Shown: positions 26,576-36,203 of the stretch, piece by piece | How the letters are laid out: each line of letters begins with the position of its first letter | How positions within the stretch are numbered: position 1 is the stretch's first letter | Origin: Coriobacteriia bacterium | GTDB taxonomy: Bacteria > Actinomycetota > Coriobacteriia > WRKU01 > WQUG01 | Direction: 5' to 3' | Length of the DNA stretch: 64,000 nucleotides | Assembly (NCBI GenBank): GCA_009779855.1 | Contig: WRBC01000003.1 | Location: 124,001 to 188,000 of the forward strand | The notes under the pieces: generated by a model | What the model saw: only the letters and a program-made list of their open reading frames with translations | Database searches by the model: none | Told to the model about the DNA's origin: nothing | Position numbers and translations under genes: made by a program

Positions 26576-26652
26576 CGGGCTGTGGCGCAGCATGGTAGCG
26601 CACACGACTGGGGGTCGTGGGGTCGCTGGTTCAAATCCAGTCAGCCCGACCA
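26576..26652 (+). tRNA. tRNA-Pro (anticodon GGG)
   Basis: Folds as a full cloverleaf: acceptor CGGGCTG/CAGCCCG, D stem GCGC, anticodon stem CACGA/TCGTG (26603-26607, 26615-26619) with loop CTGGGGG and anticodon GGG at 26610-26612, T arm GCTGG-TTCAAAT-CCAGT. Discriminator A and an encoded CCA (26650-26652) are present. It decodes CCC/CCU. hisS begins 22 bases downstream, so the two may share a transcript. Confidence 0.95.
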
Positions 26653-26674
26653 TTTCCTAAGGAGTAATCACACT

Positions 26675-27943
26675 ATGACTCAATCCTATAATGCCCCAAA
26701 GGGTACTGCAGATTTGCTCGGTGCGAGCGCTCGTGGCTGGGACTTCCTGCAGGAGGTCGCCCGTGAAGTTTTTTCCCGCTATGGTTATGAGTCCATCTAC
26801 ACTCCCATCTTTGAGCAGACCGAAGTATTTACTCGCGGCATTGGCGAGGCAACTGATGTTGTCGGTAAAGAGATGTACACCTTTGAAGATCGTGGTGGTC
26901 GCTCTATTACTCTTCGTCCCGAAAATACTGCAGGGGTAGTGCGAGCTGCTATTCAGGCGCGACTTACTGATAATGGGGCACAAGCAAAGCTTTATTACGC
27001 TGGTCCGCAATTTCGCTATGAGCGTCCTCAAAAGGGCAGGCAGCGCCAGTTCTATCAAGTAGGTGCAGAAGCTTTAGGGCAGACCTCTCCGTTTGCAGAT
27101 GCAGAAATGATTCTCATGCTGTGGGAATACTTTACACTACTCGGATTAAGTAAGCGATCTATGCGTCTGCTCGTAAACTCAATGGGTGATGATGCGTGTC
27201 GGCCTGCCTACCGTGATAGCGTAGCGACTTTTATTCGTGAGCACAGTGTAGAGTTATGTGATGACTGCGCACGTCGTGCTGACACGAACCCTTTGCGGGC
27301 CTTTGACTGTAAGAAGCCAGAATGTCATGCAGTAATGGATAGTGCTCCGCGTATTAATGAGGTGCTTTGCGAGGCCTGTAAGCAGCATAACGATACAGTT
27401 TTACGCACGCTTGATGCGGCAGGCCTAAAGTATGAAATTGATCCAAAGCTAGTGCGCGGACTAGACTACTACACACGCACTGTGTTCGAGGTTCAGGTTG
27501 ATCATGGACTGGGTTCTCAAAACGCTATTGGCGGTGGTGGTCGCTATGACGGACTATTTCAAGACCTGGGCGGAAAAGAGGCTCCCAGTATTGGTTTTGC
27601 AGTAGGAGCAGAGCGTATCCTTCTAGCACTTGAGGCCGAAGAAGTCGACATCTTAAATCGTGATGATTTAGTTATTTATGTTGCTGCAGCAGCAGATGAG
27701 CAACGAGAGGCGGCCTTCGCCATGACAATGGAGCTGCGTCGTCGCGGATTGACAGCTGTTAGTGACCTGCAGGACCGTTCATTGAAGTCGCAGTTCAAGC
27801 AAGCAGATAAGGCTGGTGCGCGCTATGTCCTTATCATAGGCGAAGAGGAGCAGAAGCGCGGAGGCGTTACAATAAGAGACATGGAAAGTAAGGAAGAGCG
27901 CTTTGCGACCCCGGGAAGCATCGTCAAGATGCTGGTTAAGTAG
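26675..27943 (+). CDS. hisS: Histidyl-tRNA synthetase
   Basis: A 422-residue class II synthetase. Motif 2 region YYAGPQFRYERPQKGRQRQF, the histidine-binding LVRGLDYYTRTVFE, GGGGRYDGL and motif 3 GFAVGAERILL are present, then the anticodon-binding domain (about 325-422). ATG 26675 has AAGGAG upstream; an open frame reading back into the tRNA is not coding. The last eight codons are repeated in-frame after the stop codon (see the repeat at 27917-27979). Confidence 0.96.
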   Translation: MTQSYNAPKGTADLLGASARGWDFLQEVAREVFSRYGYESIYTPIFEQTEVFTRGIGEATDVVGKEMYTFEDRGGRSITLRPENTAGVVRAAIQARLTDNGAQAKLYYAGPQFRYERPQKGRQRQFYQVGAEALGQTSPFADAEMILMLWEYFTLLGLSKRSMRLLVNSMGDDACRPAYRDSVATFIREHSVELCDDCARRADTNPLRAFDCKKPECHAVMDSAPRINEVLCEACKQHNDTVLRTLDAAGLKYEIDPKLVRGLDYYTRTVFEVQVDHGLGSQNAIGGGGRYDGLFQDLGGKEAPSIGFAVGAERILLALEAEEVDILNRDDLVIYVAAAADEQREAAFAMTMELRRRGLTAVSDLQDRSLKSQFKQADKAGARYVLIIGEEEQKRGGVTIRDMESKEERFATPGSIVKMLVK

Positions 27944-27979
27944 GCAAGCCGCAGTATTGTTAAGATGCTAACTAAATAA
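27917..27979 (+). repeat. In-frame duplicate of the hisS 3' end after its stop codon
   Basis: hisS ends SIVKMLVK-TAG (27917-27943). Three codons later, in the same frame, 27953-27979 reads SIVKMLTK-TAA. The copies differ mostly at third codon positions (AGC/AGT, ATC/ATT, GTC/GTT, CTG/CTA, AAG/AAA). This pattern suggests two hisS alleles that diverged while coding, with the tail of one left behind another. Confidence 0.8.
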
Positions 27980-27992
27980 GGAGACATCCATA

Positions 27993-29786
27993 ATGCTAGA
28001 CAGCAAATATTCATCAATCAGGACTCACGTTGCAAACCAATTGGGCCGTGAACTTGAAGGGCAAGAGATTACCCTAGCGGGTTGGGTTGGTAAGCGCCGT
28101 GATCATGGTGGCTTGATATTTATTGATCTTCGTGACCGTACAGGTATCGTGCAGCTGACCTTTGACCCAGAGGTGGGTTCTGCTTTTGCTTTGGCAGAAG
28201 CAGTGCGCCCTGAATGGGTGGTAGAGGTAACGGGCACTGTTAGACTCCGTCCTGCAGATGCGGTCAATCCGCATATACCAACAGGCGAGGTTGAAATTGT
28301 GGTAAGTCAGCTTAGTGTGCTAAATATCTCGAAGACCCCTCCTTTCGAAATTGAAGATGGTATTGATACTGATGAGGCTGTACGCATGAAATGGCGCTTC
28401 CTTGACATCCGTCGCCCAGAGGTAAGCAAGATTCTTAAGCTGCGCTCGCGCGTAACAGCGGCTTTTCGTAACTCATTAACAGATAAAGGGTTTATCGAGG
28501 TGGAGACACCCATCCTTACTAAATCAACCCCAGAGGGCGCGCGTGACTTCATTGTTCCTGCTCGGCATAATCCAGGCAAATTCTATGCTTTGCCACAGTC
28601 CCCGCAGCTCTTTAAGCAACTTACGATGATTGGTGGCTTAGAGCGCTATTTCCAGGTTGCTCGTTGTTTTCGCGATGAAGACTTGCGTGCCGATCGTCAG
28701 CCAGAATTCACCCAGGTTGACCTGGAAATGAGCTTTGTCACACAAGACGATGTCATGAACCTAACAGAGGATGTATTGGCAGAGGTTATGAAGGTGGTTG
28801 ACTATGATCTGCCGCAGCCACTGCGTCGCATTACCTATGCTGAGGCCATGAACACCTATGGTAGCGACCGTCCTGATACGCGCTTTGATTTGCTCTTGCA
28901 AGATATTAGCGATTGGGCGGCTACGACTAGCTTTAAGGTATTTGCACAGGCTCCTGCAAATGGGGGAGTAGTAAAAACCATCTGTGCAAAGGGCGCTGGT
29001 GACTGGGCGCGCTCAAAATATGACGCACTTAATCAGAAAGCGATTGATGCGGGTGCTGCAGGCTTGGCTTGGATGGCGTTTCCTGCAGAAGCAGCAGACG
29101 CAGATAGCATTACCGGCCAAATCAAGAGCCCCATTGCGAAGTTCTTTACGGCAGAAGAATTAGAGGCTCTTAAGGTAACTACGGGCGCAGAAGCAGGGGA
29201 TGCCCTCTTCTTTGCGGCTTGTGAGCTTGATCTTGCTAATGAAGTTCTGGGCACCATTCGCCTAGAACTAGCTGACATGCTGGAAATATCACGTGAAGGT
29301 TTTGATCCTCTTTGGGTAATTGACTTCCCGCTTTTCATGCGTGATAAAGAGAATGACCGCTGGGCTGCAAATCACCACCCCTTTACACGTCCTTTCGACG
29401 CGCACCTGGGGAATATAGAAAAAGACCCTGCCTCAGTACTTAGTTATTCATATGATCTTATTCTTAACGGATATGAGATTGGCGGAGGAACTCTTCGTAT
29501 TCATGACGCAGACTTGCAATTGCGTGTACTGGCTCAATTGGGGCATGAGCTCGAACAGGCTCGCGAAGAGTTTGGTTTCCTGTTGGACGCACTTTCGTAC
29601 GGTGCCCCTCCTCATGGAGGAATCGCACTTGGACTTGATCGCTTAATCATGATTTTGGCTGGCCGTGATTCTATCCGTGATGTTATTGCATTCCCAAAAA
29701 CTTCAAGCGGTGCAGATCTTATGACAGAGGCTCCTGCAGAAGTAACGCTTAAACAACTAAAAGAGGCCCACCTGCGTATTGCTTAG
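27993..29786 (+). CDS. aspS: Aspartyl-tRNA synthetase
   Basis: A 597-residue bacterial-type AspRS: N-terminal OB-fold anticodon domain (1-110, with [20 protein letters not shown]), class II core with [11 protein letters not shown] and [16 protein letters not shown], a GAD insertion (about 300-420), and motif 3 [23 protein letters not shown] precedes ATG 27993. The hisS-aspS pair is a common arrangement. Confidence 0.96.
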   Translation: MLDSKYSSIRTHVANQLGRELEGQEITLAGWVGKRRDHGGLIFIDLRDRTGIVQLTFDPEVGSAFALAEAVRPEWVVEVTGTVRLRPADAVNPHIPTGEVEIVVSQLSVLNISKTPPFEIEDGIDTDEAVRMKWRFLDIRRPEVSKILKLRSRVTAAFRNSLTDKGFIEVETPILTKSTPEGARDFIVPARHNPGKFYALPQSPQLFKQLTMIGGLERYFQVARCFRDEDLRADRQPEFTQVDLEMSFVTQDDVMNLTEDVLAEVMKVVDYDLPQPLRRITYAEAMNTYGSDRPDTRFDLLLQDISDWAATTSFKVFAQAPANGGVVKTICAKGAGDWARSKYDALNQKAIDAGAAGLAWMAFPAEAADADSITGQIKSPIAKFFTAEELEALKVTTGAEAGDALFFAACELDLANEVLGTIRLELADMLEISREGFDPLWVIDFPLFMRDKENDRWAANHHPFTRPFDAHLGNIEKDPASVLSYSYDLILNGYEIGGGTLRIHDADLQLRVLAQLGHELEQAREEFGFLLDALSYGAPPHGGIALGLDRLIMILAGRDSIRDVIAFPKTSSGADLMTEAPAEVTLKQLKEAHLRIA

Positions 29787-29807
29787 CGATACTTCAATCA
29801 AAAACTA

Positions 29808-29813
29808 TATAAT
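29808..29813 (+). promoter_or_regulatory. Candidate -10 box before the DUF3048 lipoprotein gene
   Basis: A perfect TATAAT lies 45 bases before the ATG at 29853, after aspS. No convincing -35 box. A GGAG ribosome binding site follows near 29840. Confidence 0.35.
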
Positions 29814-29852
29814 TCTTAGCTTCAAAAGATTATTAATAAGGAGTGATTTTCC

Positions 29853-30953
29853 ATGTCGCGAAAGTCGATATTATGGATTGCCGTACTATGTTCGTTAGTA
29901 ATTGCTTTTGCAGGTCTTGCGGGATGTCGCAGTAAAGACCCCGTTGTTGTTACCCCGCCTGCAAAAGATGTAGAAATGACTGAAGAGCCCGAGGGTTCTA
30001 TCTACTGGCCACTAACAGGTCTAGAGGCGGAAAACCCTCAAGTTACCTTAGGTCGCACTCTTTCAGTGAAAATAGATAATCACCCACAGTCAGGTTCAAA
30101 GGTGGGAATTAATAGTGCTGATGTTGTTTTTGAAACATTGGCAGAGGGTGGCATTACGCGCTTTAACGCCGTGTACCAAAGTGATGTTCCAGAGCAGGTC
30201 ATGCCTGTCCGTAGTGCACGTGACTCAGATCTTCACGTTGTTTCTCAGTTCGGTGATTCCCTATTTTTCTATAGTGGCGGAAATGCCAATGTGCTTGGAA
30301 AGCTAAGAGATGCTGGTGTTACTAGCATGGCTCACGGAACTATTGGAAGTGACCTCTATGGACGCTACAGCGGCAGAAGTGCCCCGCACAATCTATTTGT
30401 AGAGCTGGCTAAGGCCTACGAAGTCGCAACGAGTAAAGGTTTTGATGTGGCTACTGCAGAGTCGATTGCAGGACTAGAGTTCTCAAACTCCAAATCTAAT
30501 GAACTGACCCCTTCAAGTGCGTATCGCACTGCAACAGAAGCCCACGTTCCCTTCTCTCCTCTGTCTGACACTCGCTGGACCTGGGATAGCGAAAATAAGC
30601 TGTGGTTACGTGCTGCAGGTGGAGTTACACAGTACGATGGCGCAAGTGATGAACAGATTAGTGCAGATAACGTAGTAGTTATGTGGGCTCGTCATTCAGA
30701 AGGCTCACGTGCAGGCGGAGGCACAGTTACGTATGACATTGATCTTGTCGGTGGTGGAAACGTAGCTATCTTCTCAGATGGTAAGCGCTTTGATGGTACT
30801 TGGGAGGGCTCTGCAGATGCTCCTCCAGTATTTAAGGATGCGGAAGGAAATAGCATCCTGCTGACACCAGGACGTACCTGGATTAGCGTTGTGCCCCTTG
30901 ACCAGGAGATAGATAGTGATGCGGCAGATGCTGCAAGCACTACTGATTATTAA
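29853..30953 (+). CDS. DUF3048-domain lipoprotein (YerB-like)
   Basis: A 366-residue exported protein. The signal peptide ends in the lipobox LAGC (Cys24 or 25), predicting lipid anchoring to the outer face of the membrane. The DUF3048 domain follows: WPLTGLEA, SVKIDNHPQSG, FETLAEGGITRF and the MPVRSARDSD block. Function of the family is not established. The stop is 2 bases before the next start, so the kinase gene is probably coupled to it. Confidence 0.88.
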   Translation: MSRKSILWIAVLCSLVIAFAGLAGCRSKDPVVVTPPAKDVEMTEEPEGSIYWPLTGLEAENPQVTLGRTLSVKIDNHPQSGSKVGINSADVVFETLAEGGITRFNAVYQSDVPEQVMPVRSARDSDLHVVSQFGDSLFFYSGGNANVLGKLRDAGVTSMAHGTIGSDLYGRYSGRSAPHNLFVELAKAYEVATSKGFDVATAESIAGLEFSNSKSNELTPSSAYRTATEAHVPFSPLSDTRWTWDSENKLWLRAAGGVTQYDGASDEQISADNVVVMWARHSEGSRAGGGTVTYDIDLVGGGNVAIFSDGKRFDGTWEGSADAPPVFKDAEGNSILLTPGRTWISVVPLDQEIDSDAADAASTTDY

Positions 30954-30955
30954 AC

Positions 30956-31807
30956 TTGAATACTCCACGCGTACTTGCAATACATGATATTTCAGGAATA
31001 GGGCGCTGTTCGTTAACAGTTGCCCTTCCTGTGCTTTCTGCTGCAGGAATTGAATGCGCTGTATTGCCTACGGCAGTTCTTTCTACCCATACGGGTGAAT
31101 TTGAAGGGTACACCTTTCGTGATCTTACCGAAGATGTTCTACCTATTGCTCAACACTGGAAAAGTCTTAATTTAAAATTCGATGCAATCTACACGGGTTA
31201 TTTGGGTTCGTTTGAGCAGATTGAACTCATTAAAGAGGTCATCACGTTGCTGGCAGACGATGATACGCTTATAGTTGTTGACCCAGTAATGGCAGATGAG
31301 GGAGAGCTTTATCCGGGCTTTACCTTAGACTATCCTGACCAGATGCGTTCACTGTGCGCACTTGCAGACGTATTGGTGCCTAATCTGACAGAAGCTGCCT
31401 TATTGTTAGGGCGCGATTATGACTCCAGCCCAGATACTGATGCTGTAAAGGATTTGTTGGCGGCGCTGTGCTCTGACATTGGCGCAGGGTCAGCTGTTCT
31501 TACGGGGGTAAGTCTTGCACCAGATAGTCTAGGTGCGGCAGCACGTGACTCAAAGCTATCCTCTACTACTTATGCAGGGGCTGCACGTGCAGAAGGCATG
31601 TATCATGGCAGTGGGGATTTATTTTGTAGTGCTTTGGTAGCTGGACTGCTTAATGGCTGCTCTCTGGAGGAATCAACTAAACTTGCTGTAGACTTCACTT
31701 CTGCATCTATTCAGCGCACCTATGCTGCTGGCGCTGAGACACGCTATGGCTTACTTTTTGAAGCGGGATTAGCTCATTTTTCTGCTCAGTTCAATACGTT
31801 ATACTAA
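30956..31807 (+). CDS. Pyridoxal/pyridoxamine kinase (PfkB superfamily)
   Basis: A 283-residue kinase. RVLAIHDISGIGRCSLTVALPVLSAAG is the conserved N-terminal ATP/pyridoxal region (shown in pieces: IHDISGIGRCS, LPVLSAAG), with VDPVMADEGELY, PNLTEAALL and the catalytic GSGDLF near the end. It phosphorylates B6 vitamers to give PLP precursors. The start is TTG 30956 by homology with the family N-terminus. It lies near the ECF S-component at 34962. Confidence 0.88.
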   Translation: MNTPRVLAIHDISGIGRCSLTVALPVLSAAGIECAVLPTAVLSTHTGEFEGYTFRDLTEDVLPIAQHWKSLNLKFDAIYTGYLGSFEQIELIKEVITLLADDDTLIVVDPVMADEGELYPGFTLDYPDQMRSLCALADVLVPNLTEAALLLGRDYDSSPDTDAVKDLLAALCSDIGAGSAVLTGVSLAPDSLGAAARDSKLSSTTYAGAARAEGMYHGSGDLFCSALVAGLLNGCSLEESTKLAVDFTSASIQRTYAAGAETRYGLLFEAGLAHFSAQFNTLY

Positions 31808-31912
31808 TATCTAACAGCGAACAATCATTTGCCGCACAGGTGAACCTTGTCAATCTTTGTCCAAGGATGTTAGTTTTGTGCAGTACTGAAGGCTAATTGG
31901 AGGAGGTATCGG

Positions 31913-32686
31913 ATGGCAGGACATAGTAAATGGGCTAATACCAAGCATCGCAAGGCTAGGCAAGATAAGAAACGTTCTGCTCTTTTCGGGAAACTTTCCC
32001 GCGCCATATTTGTTGCCGCAAAAAACGGCGACCCTAGCCCTGATAATAATGCTGCACTTGCAGCAGCTATTGAAAAGGCAAAAAGTTATTCGCTGCCAAA
32101 GGACAATATTGAAACGGCTATCGCAAAAGCAAGCGGGGCAGCCAATGATGGTGCAACATGGAATGAAATTATATATGAAGGATATGGACCAGCAGGTATT
32201 GCAGTCTATGTTGAGTGCCTTACTGACAATCGAAATCGAACTGCTGCAGACGTGCGTGCAGCGTTTACAAAAATTGGCGGTAACCTAGGGACCTCTGGCT
32301 CGGTGACCTTTCAGTTCCAGCGCAAGGGTGAGGTCATTGTAGACTTGGATGTGACTCAGTTCTCAGAGGATGACTTCATGTTGGCAGTGGCCGAAGCTGG
32401 TGGGGACGATTACACGATTGAGGTCGAAGACGAAATCTCTATAGCCGTTGTACTTACTGAGTCTTCGGGGCTGATGGCAGCAAAAAAAGCACTTGAGAAC
32501 ATGGGTTATGCTGTGCGTGGCGCAGAACTTACCATGGAACCTACAACCCCCCAGGCAGTAGAACCTCGTGAGGCAAAGCAGGTTATGAGGTTAATTGATC
32601 GTCTGGAAGATTTAGATGACGTGCAAAATGTTTATCACAGCATGAAAATTGATGAAGGTCAGTTGGAAGATTCGCTAGAAGACTAA
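31913..32686 (+). CDS. yebC: YebC/PmpR family protein
   Basis: A 257-residue member of the YebC/TACO1 family with the signature MAGHSKWANTKHRK and ALAAAIEKAKS. Family proteins act as DNA-binding regulators or, as shown more recently, help ribosomes through proline stretches. Strong GGAGGAGGT upstream. It is coupled to ruvC (TAATG), the common yebC-ruvCAB order. Confidence 0.94.
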   Translation: MAGHSKWANTKHRKARQDKKRSALFGKLSRAIFVAAKNGDPSPDNNAALAAAIEKAKSYSLPKDNIETAIAKASGAANDGATWNEIIYEGYGPAGIAVYVECLTDNRNRTAADVRAAFTKIGGNLGTSGSVTFQFQRKGEVIVDLDVTQFSEDDFMLAVAEAGGDDYTIEVEDEISIAVVLTESSGLMAAKKALENMGYAVRGAELTMEPTTPQAVEPREAKQVMRLIDRLEDLDDVQNVYHSMKIDEGQLEDSLED

Positions 32687-33177
32687 TGGAAACGATACTA
32701 GGCATTGACCCAGGCTTGCACCATACCGGTTGGGCGATAGTGAGTACGCCTATAGGCAAGAATAATCCCCAGGCTCTGGCTTATGGTGTGATAAAGACAC
32801 GTGCGGAGGACGCACTTAATGTGCGACTTGCGACCATTTATGATGATGTCTGTGCTGTGATAGAACGCTATCAGCCAACAAGCTGCGCTATAGAGGGAGT
32901 CTTCTTCGGGCTTAACGCAAAGACAGCGCTTACTCTGGGGCAGGCGCGCGGGGCTGCTATACTTGCAACCTCAAAAAGGGGTTTAGTGCTGGGAGAATAT
33001 CCCCCAGCGACTATAAAATTAAGCATTGTCGGTTCGGGCCAAGCGGAAAAAGAACAAGTTACTTACATGGTTCGTCAATTGTTAGGCTTGGACCATGATC
33101 CTAAGCCAGATCACTGTGCCGATGCTTTGGCGGTTGCGCTAACGCACTTAGCGCATCGAAATAGTTTAGCGGACTAG
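32686..33177 (+). CDS. ruvC: Holliday junction endodeoxyribonuclease RuvC
   Basis: A 163-residue resolvase. Catalytic acids: Asp in GIDPGLHHTGW, Glu in AIEGVFFGLNAKTA, and the Asp pair in DHCADALAVAL. It nicks Holliday junctions made and moved by RuvAB. Confidence 0.95.
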   Translation: METILGIDPGLHHTGWAIVSTPIGKNNPQALAYGVIKTRAEDALNVRLATIYDDVCAVIERYQPTSCAIEGVFFGLNAKTALTLGQARGAAILATSKRGLVLGEYPPATIKLSIVGSGQAEKEQVTYMVRQLLGLDHDPKPDHCADALAVALTHLAHRNSLAD

Positions 33178-33195
33178 GTTTTGAGAGGAATGTAG

Positions 33196-33831
33196 ATGAT
33201 AGCCTTTCTTGCAGGAGTACTTGCCCATAAAGCTACTGATCGACTATATCTTGAGGTCAATGGTGTCGGTTATGAGTTGGCGGCAAGCACACGTACTTTG
33301 TCCTCCTTGGGCTTAAGAGGTGAAGACGTGCTGCTTTACACCTATATGCATGTACGTGAAAACGAAGTGTCGCTTTTTGGCTTCATCGATGAAGAGGAAA
33401 AGCGTATCTTTCTTGCACTGATTGACATATCTGGTGTTGGTCCAAAAGTGGCTCTTTCAGTGCTATCAACACTGCATCCGCGCATGTTGGCTAGTGCCGT
33501 AACTACCGAAGATATTGCGCTAATTTCAAGTGTTCCTGGTATTGGTAAAAAGACAGCCCAGCGCTTAATTATAGAGCTCAAGGGTAAGATAGATGCAGTA
33601 TTTCCTGCTCAGATGGGGGAGCCCTTCATTGATGCAGGTGCGGATGCAACAGGCGCAAGTACTGCAGCTGAAGCAGGCGAACATAGTGCACTAGCAGATG
33701 CCCAGGCAGCTCTTTTTGCAATGGGTTTTTCTGCGGCAGAAATAGCAGAAGCTTTTTCTGGTGCCCCTGCTGATGCAGGGAGTGAGCACTTGTTGAAGTA
33801 TGCCCTGACAAAAATGGGAGGCTCAAGATAA
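33196..33831 (+). CDS. ruvA: Holliday junction branch migration protein RuvA
   Basis: A 211-residue protein. N-terminal OB-fold (MIAFLAGVLAHK, EVNGVGYEL), helix-hairpin-helix with GVGPKVALSVL and VPGIGKKTAQRLI, then a linker rich in Ala and a C-terminal three-helix domain that contacts RuvB. It directs RuvB to junctions. The stop abuts the ruvB ATG. Confidence 0.95.
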   Translation: MIAFLAGVLAHKATDRLYLEVNGVGYELAASTRTLSSLGLRGEDVLLYTYMHVRENEVSLFGFIDEEEKRIFLALIDISGVGPKVALSVLSTLHPRMLASAVTTEDIALISSVPGIGKKTAQRLIIELKGKIDAVFPAQMGEPFIDAGADATGASTAAEAGEHSALADAQAALFAMGFSAAEIAEAFSGAPADAGSEHLLKYALTKMGGSR

Positions 33832-34962
33832 ATGACTGACAGGATAAAGCCAGCCTGGGAAGCTTCCAATAAGGCAGCAGAAACTGCGACATCATCACCC
33901 AAGAATAATCTTCAAGTAGACGACTCCCGTCAGCGCTTGGTGGATGCTTCTTCGCAAGAGGGTGAACTTGAGGTTAATCTGCGTCCTTTGGTATTGGCAG
34001 ACTATCAAGGTCAGCAGCGAATTAAAGATAACCTGGAAGTTCTTATTGAGGCGACAAAACAGCGCTCCGATACGCTGGATCACTTACTCTTTTCAGGGCC
34101 TCCAGGACTGGGGAAGACCACCCTGGCAGCAGTTGTAGCAAATGAACTTGGTGTAAAGATGAAGCAAACAGCGGGACCTGCCATCGAGCGTGCAGGCGAT
34201 CTTGCTGCTATTCTGTCAAATCTTGAAGCAGGTGACGTACTTTTCATTGATGAAATCCACCGCTTGTCACGCGTAGTTGAAGAGATTCTTTATTCAGCAA
34301 TGGAGGACTTTACCCTTGATATTGTTATTGGAAAGGGGCCTGCGGCAAGGTCGATTACTTTGGATTTAGCGCGTTTTACCTTGATTGGTGCAACTACACG
34401 AACAGGATTACTTTCGGGCCCTTTGCGTGACCGATTTGGCATAAATTTTCGCCTGGATTATTATGAACCTAGAGAACTAGAATCAATTATCATGCGCAGT
34501 GCAGCAATTTTTGGACTCTCTATTGACGAGGAAGCTGCAATGGAAATTGGGCGACGTAGCCGCGGAACTCCGCGCCTTGCAAATCGCCTATTAAAGCGTG
34601 TGCGCGATTATGCCCAAGTGCGTCATGGTAGCGACATTAGTGAGGATATTGCGGCTGAGGCACTTAGCTTCTTTGAGGTGGATAGCTTGGGGCTAGACTG
34701 GATGGATGTAAAAATCCTTTCTACTCTTGCAGAGACTTTTATAGGTCGACCTGTAGGTCTGACAACCCTGGCAAATGCCACTGGAGAAGAGGCAGATACC
34801 CTTGAGGATGTTTACGAACCCTTTTTACTGCAAAAAGGGCTTATAATACGTACACCTAAGGGACGTCAAGCAACGCCACGTGCCTATGAGCACTTGGGGT
34901 TGCCTGTGCCGAATAGCTCAGTATCCACAACTTCAGATACACCAGAGGGGACCTTGCTGTAA
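33832..34962 (+). CDS. ruvB: Holliday junction branch migration ATPase RuvB
   Basis: A 376-residue AAA+ motor. Walker [10 protein letters not shown] (residues 89-97), Walker [11 protein letters not shown], sensor 1 GATTRTG, arginine finger region LRDRFGI, and the winged-helix end. The first 45 residues are a polar extension longer than in most RuvB. The stop overlaps the next start (TAATG). Confidence 0.95.
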   Translation: MTDRIKPAWEASNKAAETATSSPKNNLQVDDSRQRLVDASSQEGELEVNLRPLVLADYQGQQRIKDNLEVLIEATKQRSDTLDHLLFSGPPGLGKTTLAAVVANELGVKMKQTAGPAIERAGDLAAILSNLEAGDVLFIDEIHRLSRVVEEILYSAMEDFTLDIVIGKGPAARSITLDLARFTLIGATTRTGLLSGPLRDRFGINFRLDYYEPRELESIIMRSAAIFGLSIDEEAAMEIGRRSRGTPRLANRLLKRVRDYAQVRHGSDISEDIAAEALSFFEVDSLGLDWMDVKILSTLAETFIGRPVGLTTLANATGEEADTLEDVYEPFLLQKGLIIRTPKGRQATPRAYEHLGLPVPNSSVSTTSDTPEGTLL

Positions 34963-35579
34963 TGACAAAAAGAGAACAAACGACAAAGCCAGATACAGAG
35001 GACTTGCAGGGAACTCCTAGTCAGTCAAAGTCCAGAACGCAACTTTTGGTGGTGACAGGACTACTTACAGCACTCGTCTTTGTGGTAACTCGCTTTCTAG
35101 GGATACCTATGCCCTTTGATGTCTCTGGCTGGCTTAACCTAGGGGATAGTTCGATAGCTGCAAGTGCGCTTTTACTACCTCACCCTTTGGTTGCATTAGC
35201 TGCAGGATTTGGCAGTGCTCTTTCTAATCTAACTTCAGGGCATCTGATCTTTGCTCCTGCGACCCTTGTTATCAAGGGTAGTATGGGATATGTGCTCTAT
35301 CTTTTTGTTAAAAAGGGTAAATTTTCCTGGTATGTGTTGGGTGTTTTTCTTGCTGAGCTCATTATGGTGGCGGGCTATACAGCATATATTTTCTTGATTG
35401 TTGACGTTGGTTCGCTGGCAAGCATTCCTGGGAACTTATTCCAGGCAGGTGCAAATTTCATCTTAGCTCTATTACTTTATGCGCCCCTTATGGCACTGCG
35501 AAAGGCGCTGTGGGGAAGTGGATCTGAGTCTACCTCTGCTGTTAAGGGAACTAAGTCTGCCTCGACTAAGAAAGCTTAG
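34962..35579 (+). CDS. ECF transporter S-component (DUF1393-like), substrate uncertain
   Basis: A 205-residue membrane protein with about five to six helices after a charged 25-residue head. The pattern TALVFVVTRF, NLGDSSIAASALLL and the Gly/Ala-rich FGSALSNLTSG resembles ECF S-components of the DUF1393 group. These bind one vitamin and dock on the A-A-T module, here encoded at 8797. A pyridoxal kinase 3 kb upstream makes a B6 vitamer a reasonable guess (inference). It is translationally coupled to ruvB. Confidence 0.72.
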   Translation: MTKREQTTKPDTEDLQGTPSQSKSRTQLLVVTGLLTALVFVVTRFLGIPMPFDVSGWLNLGDSSIAASALLLPHPLVALAAGFGSALSNLTSGHLIFAPATLVIKGSMGYVLYLFVKKGKFSWYVLGVFLAELIMVAGYTAYIFLIVDVGSLASIPGNLFQAGANFILALLLYAPLMALRKALWGSGSESTSAVKGTKSASTKKA

Positions 35580-35591
35580 CTTAAATCACTT

Positions 35592-36194
35592 ATGCCAGCC
35601 CTAGCTTACAAATTCAAAGATGCGCTCTATCTGAATATCACGAATATCTGTCCTTGTGCCTGTACCTTTTGCTTGCGAGATGACTTTGGTACGGTGGGGG
35701 ATGCGGATACTTTGTGGCTTGATCATGAACCTAGCGCCCCTGAAGTTATTGCAGCTGTTCAAGCTTATGAGCTGCTAAAGACTTACTCAGAAGTGGTATT
35801 TTGCGGTTTTGGTGAACCCTTCAGTTCCTATGACGTAATGATTCAGGTTGCACAGTGGTTGAAGGATCAGGGAGTAGAACATGTGCGAGTGAACACAAAC
35901 GGGCTAGGAGATTTGATTGTTGGCAGGCCTGTTGCATCAGAGCTTGCAGGGCTTATTGATGAGCTTTCCATAAGCCTAAACGCCCCTGATGCAGAGTCCT
36001 ATAATGAGTTATGTATTCCAGAATTTGGACAGCGGTCTTTTCAGGCGGTTCTGGATTTTGCTGAAGCCGCAAAAGAATATGTGCCACAGGTTACCCTATC
36101 TGTGGTAGACTTTTTGAATGCAGATGAAGTTCAGCGCTGTGCAGATACTGCGGAGTCCCTGGAACTTCCTTTGCGCGTGCGACAGTTTTCTTAG
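35592..36194 (+). CDS. Small radical SAM protein (TatD-linked type)
   Basis: A 200-residue protein with the radical SAM triad Cys20, Cys24, Cys27 in NICPCACTFC, plus an additional Cys22. FCGFGEPFSSYD corresponds to the glycine-rich SAM-binding strand and RVNTNG to the next. The size and pattern recall the TatD-associated radical SAM group, but no tatD is in the window. The reaction is unknown. Confidence 0.75.
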   Translation: MPALAYKFKDALYLNITNICPCACTFCLRDDFGTVGDADTLWLDHEPSAPEVIAAVQAYELLKTYSEVVFCGFGEPFSSYDVMIQVAQWLKDQGVEHVRVNTNGLGDLIVGRPVASELAGLIDELSISLNAPDAESYNELCIPEFGQRSFQAVLDFAEAAKEYVPQVTLSVVDFLNADEVQRCADTAESLELPLRVRQFS

Positions 36195-36203
36195 TATCAA
36201 TTT

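Noticed and set aside
26582-26674. Upstream extension of hisS
   Set aside because: These bases are the tRNA-Pro gene; a good Shine-Dalgarno stands before ATG 26675.
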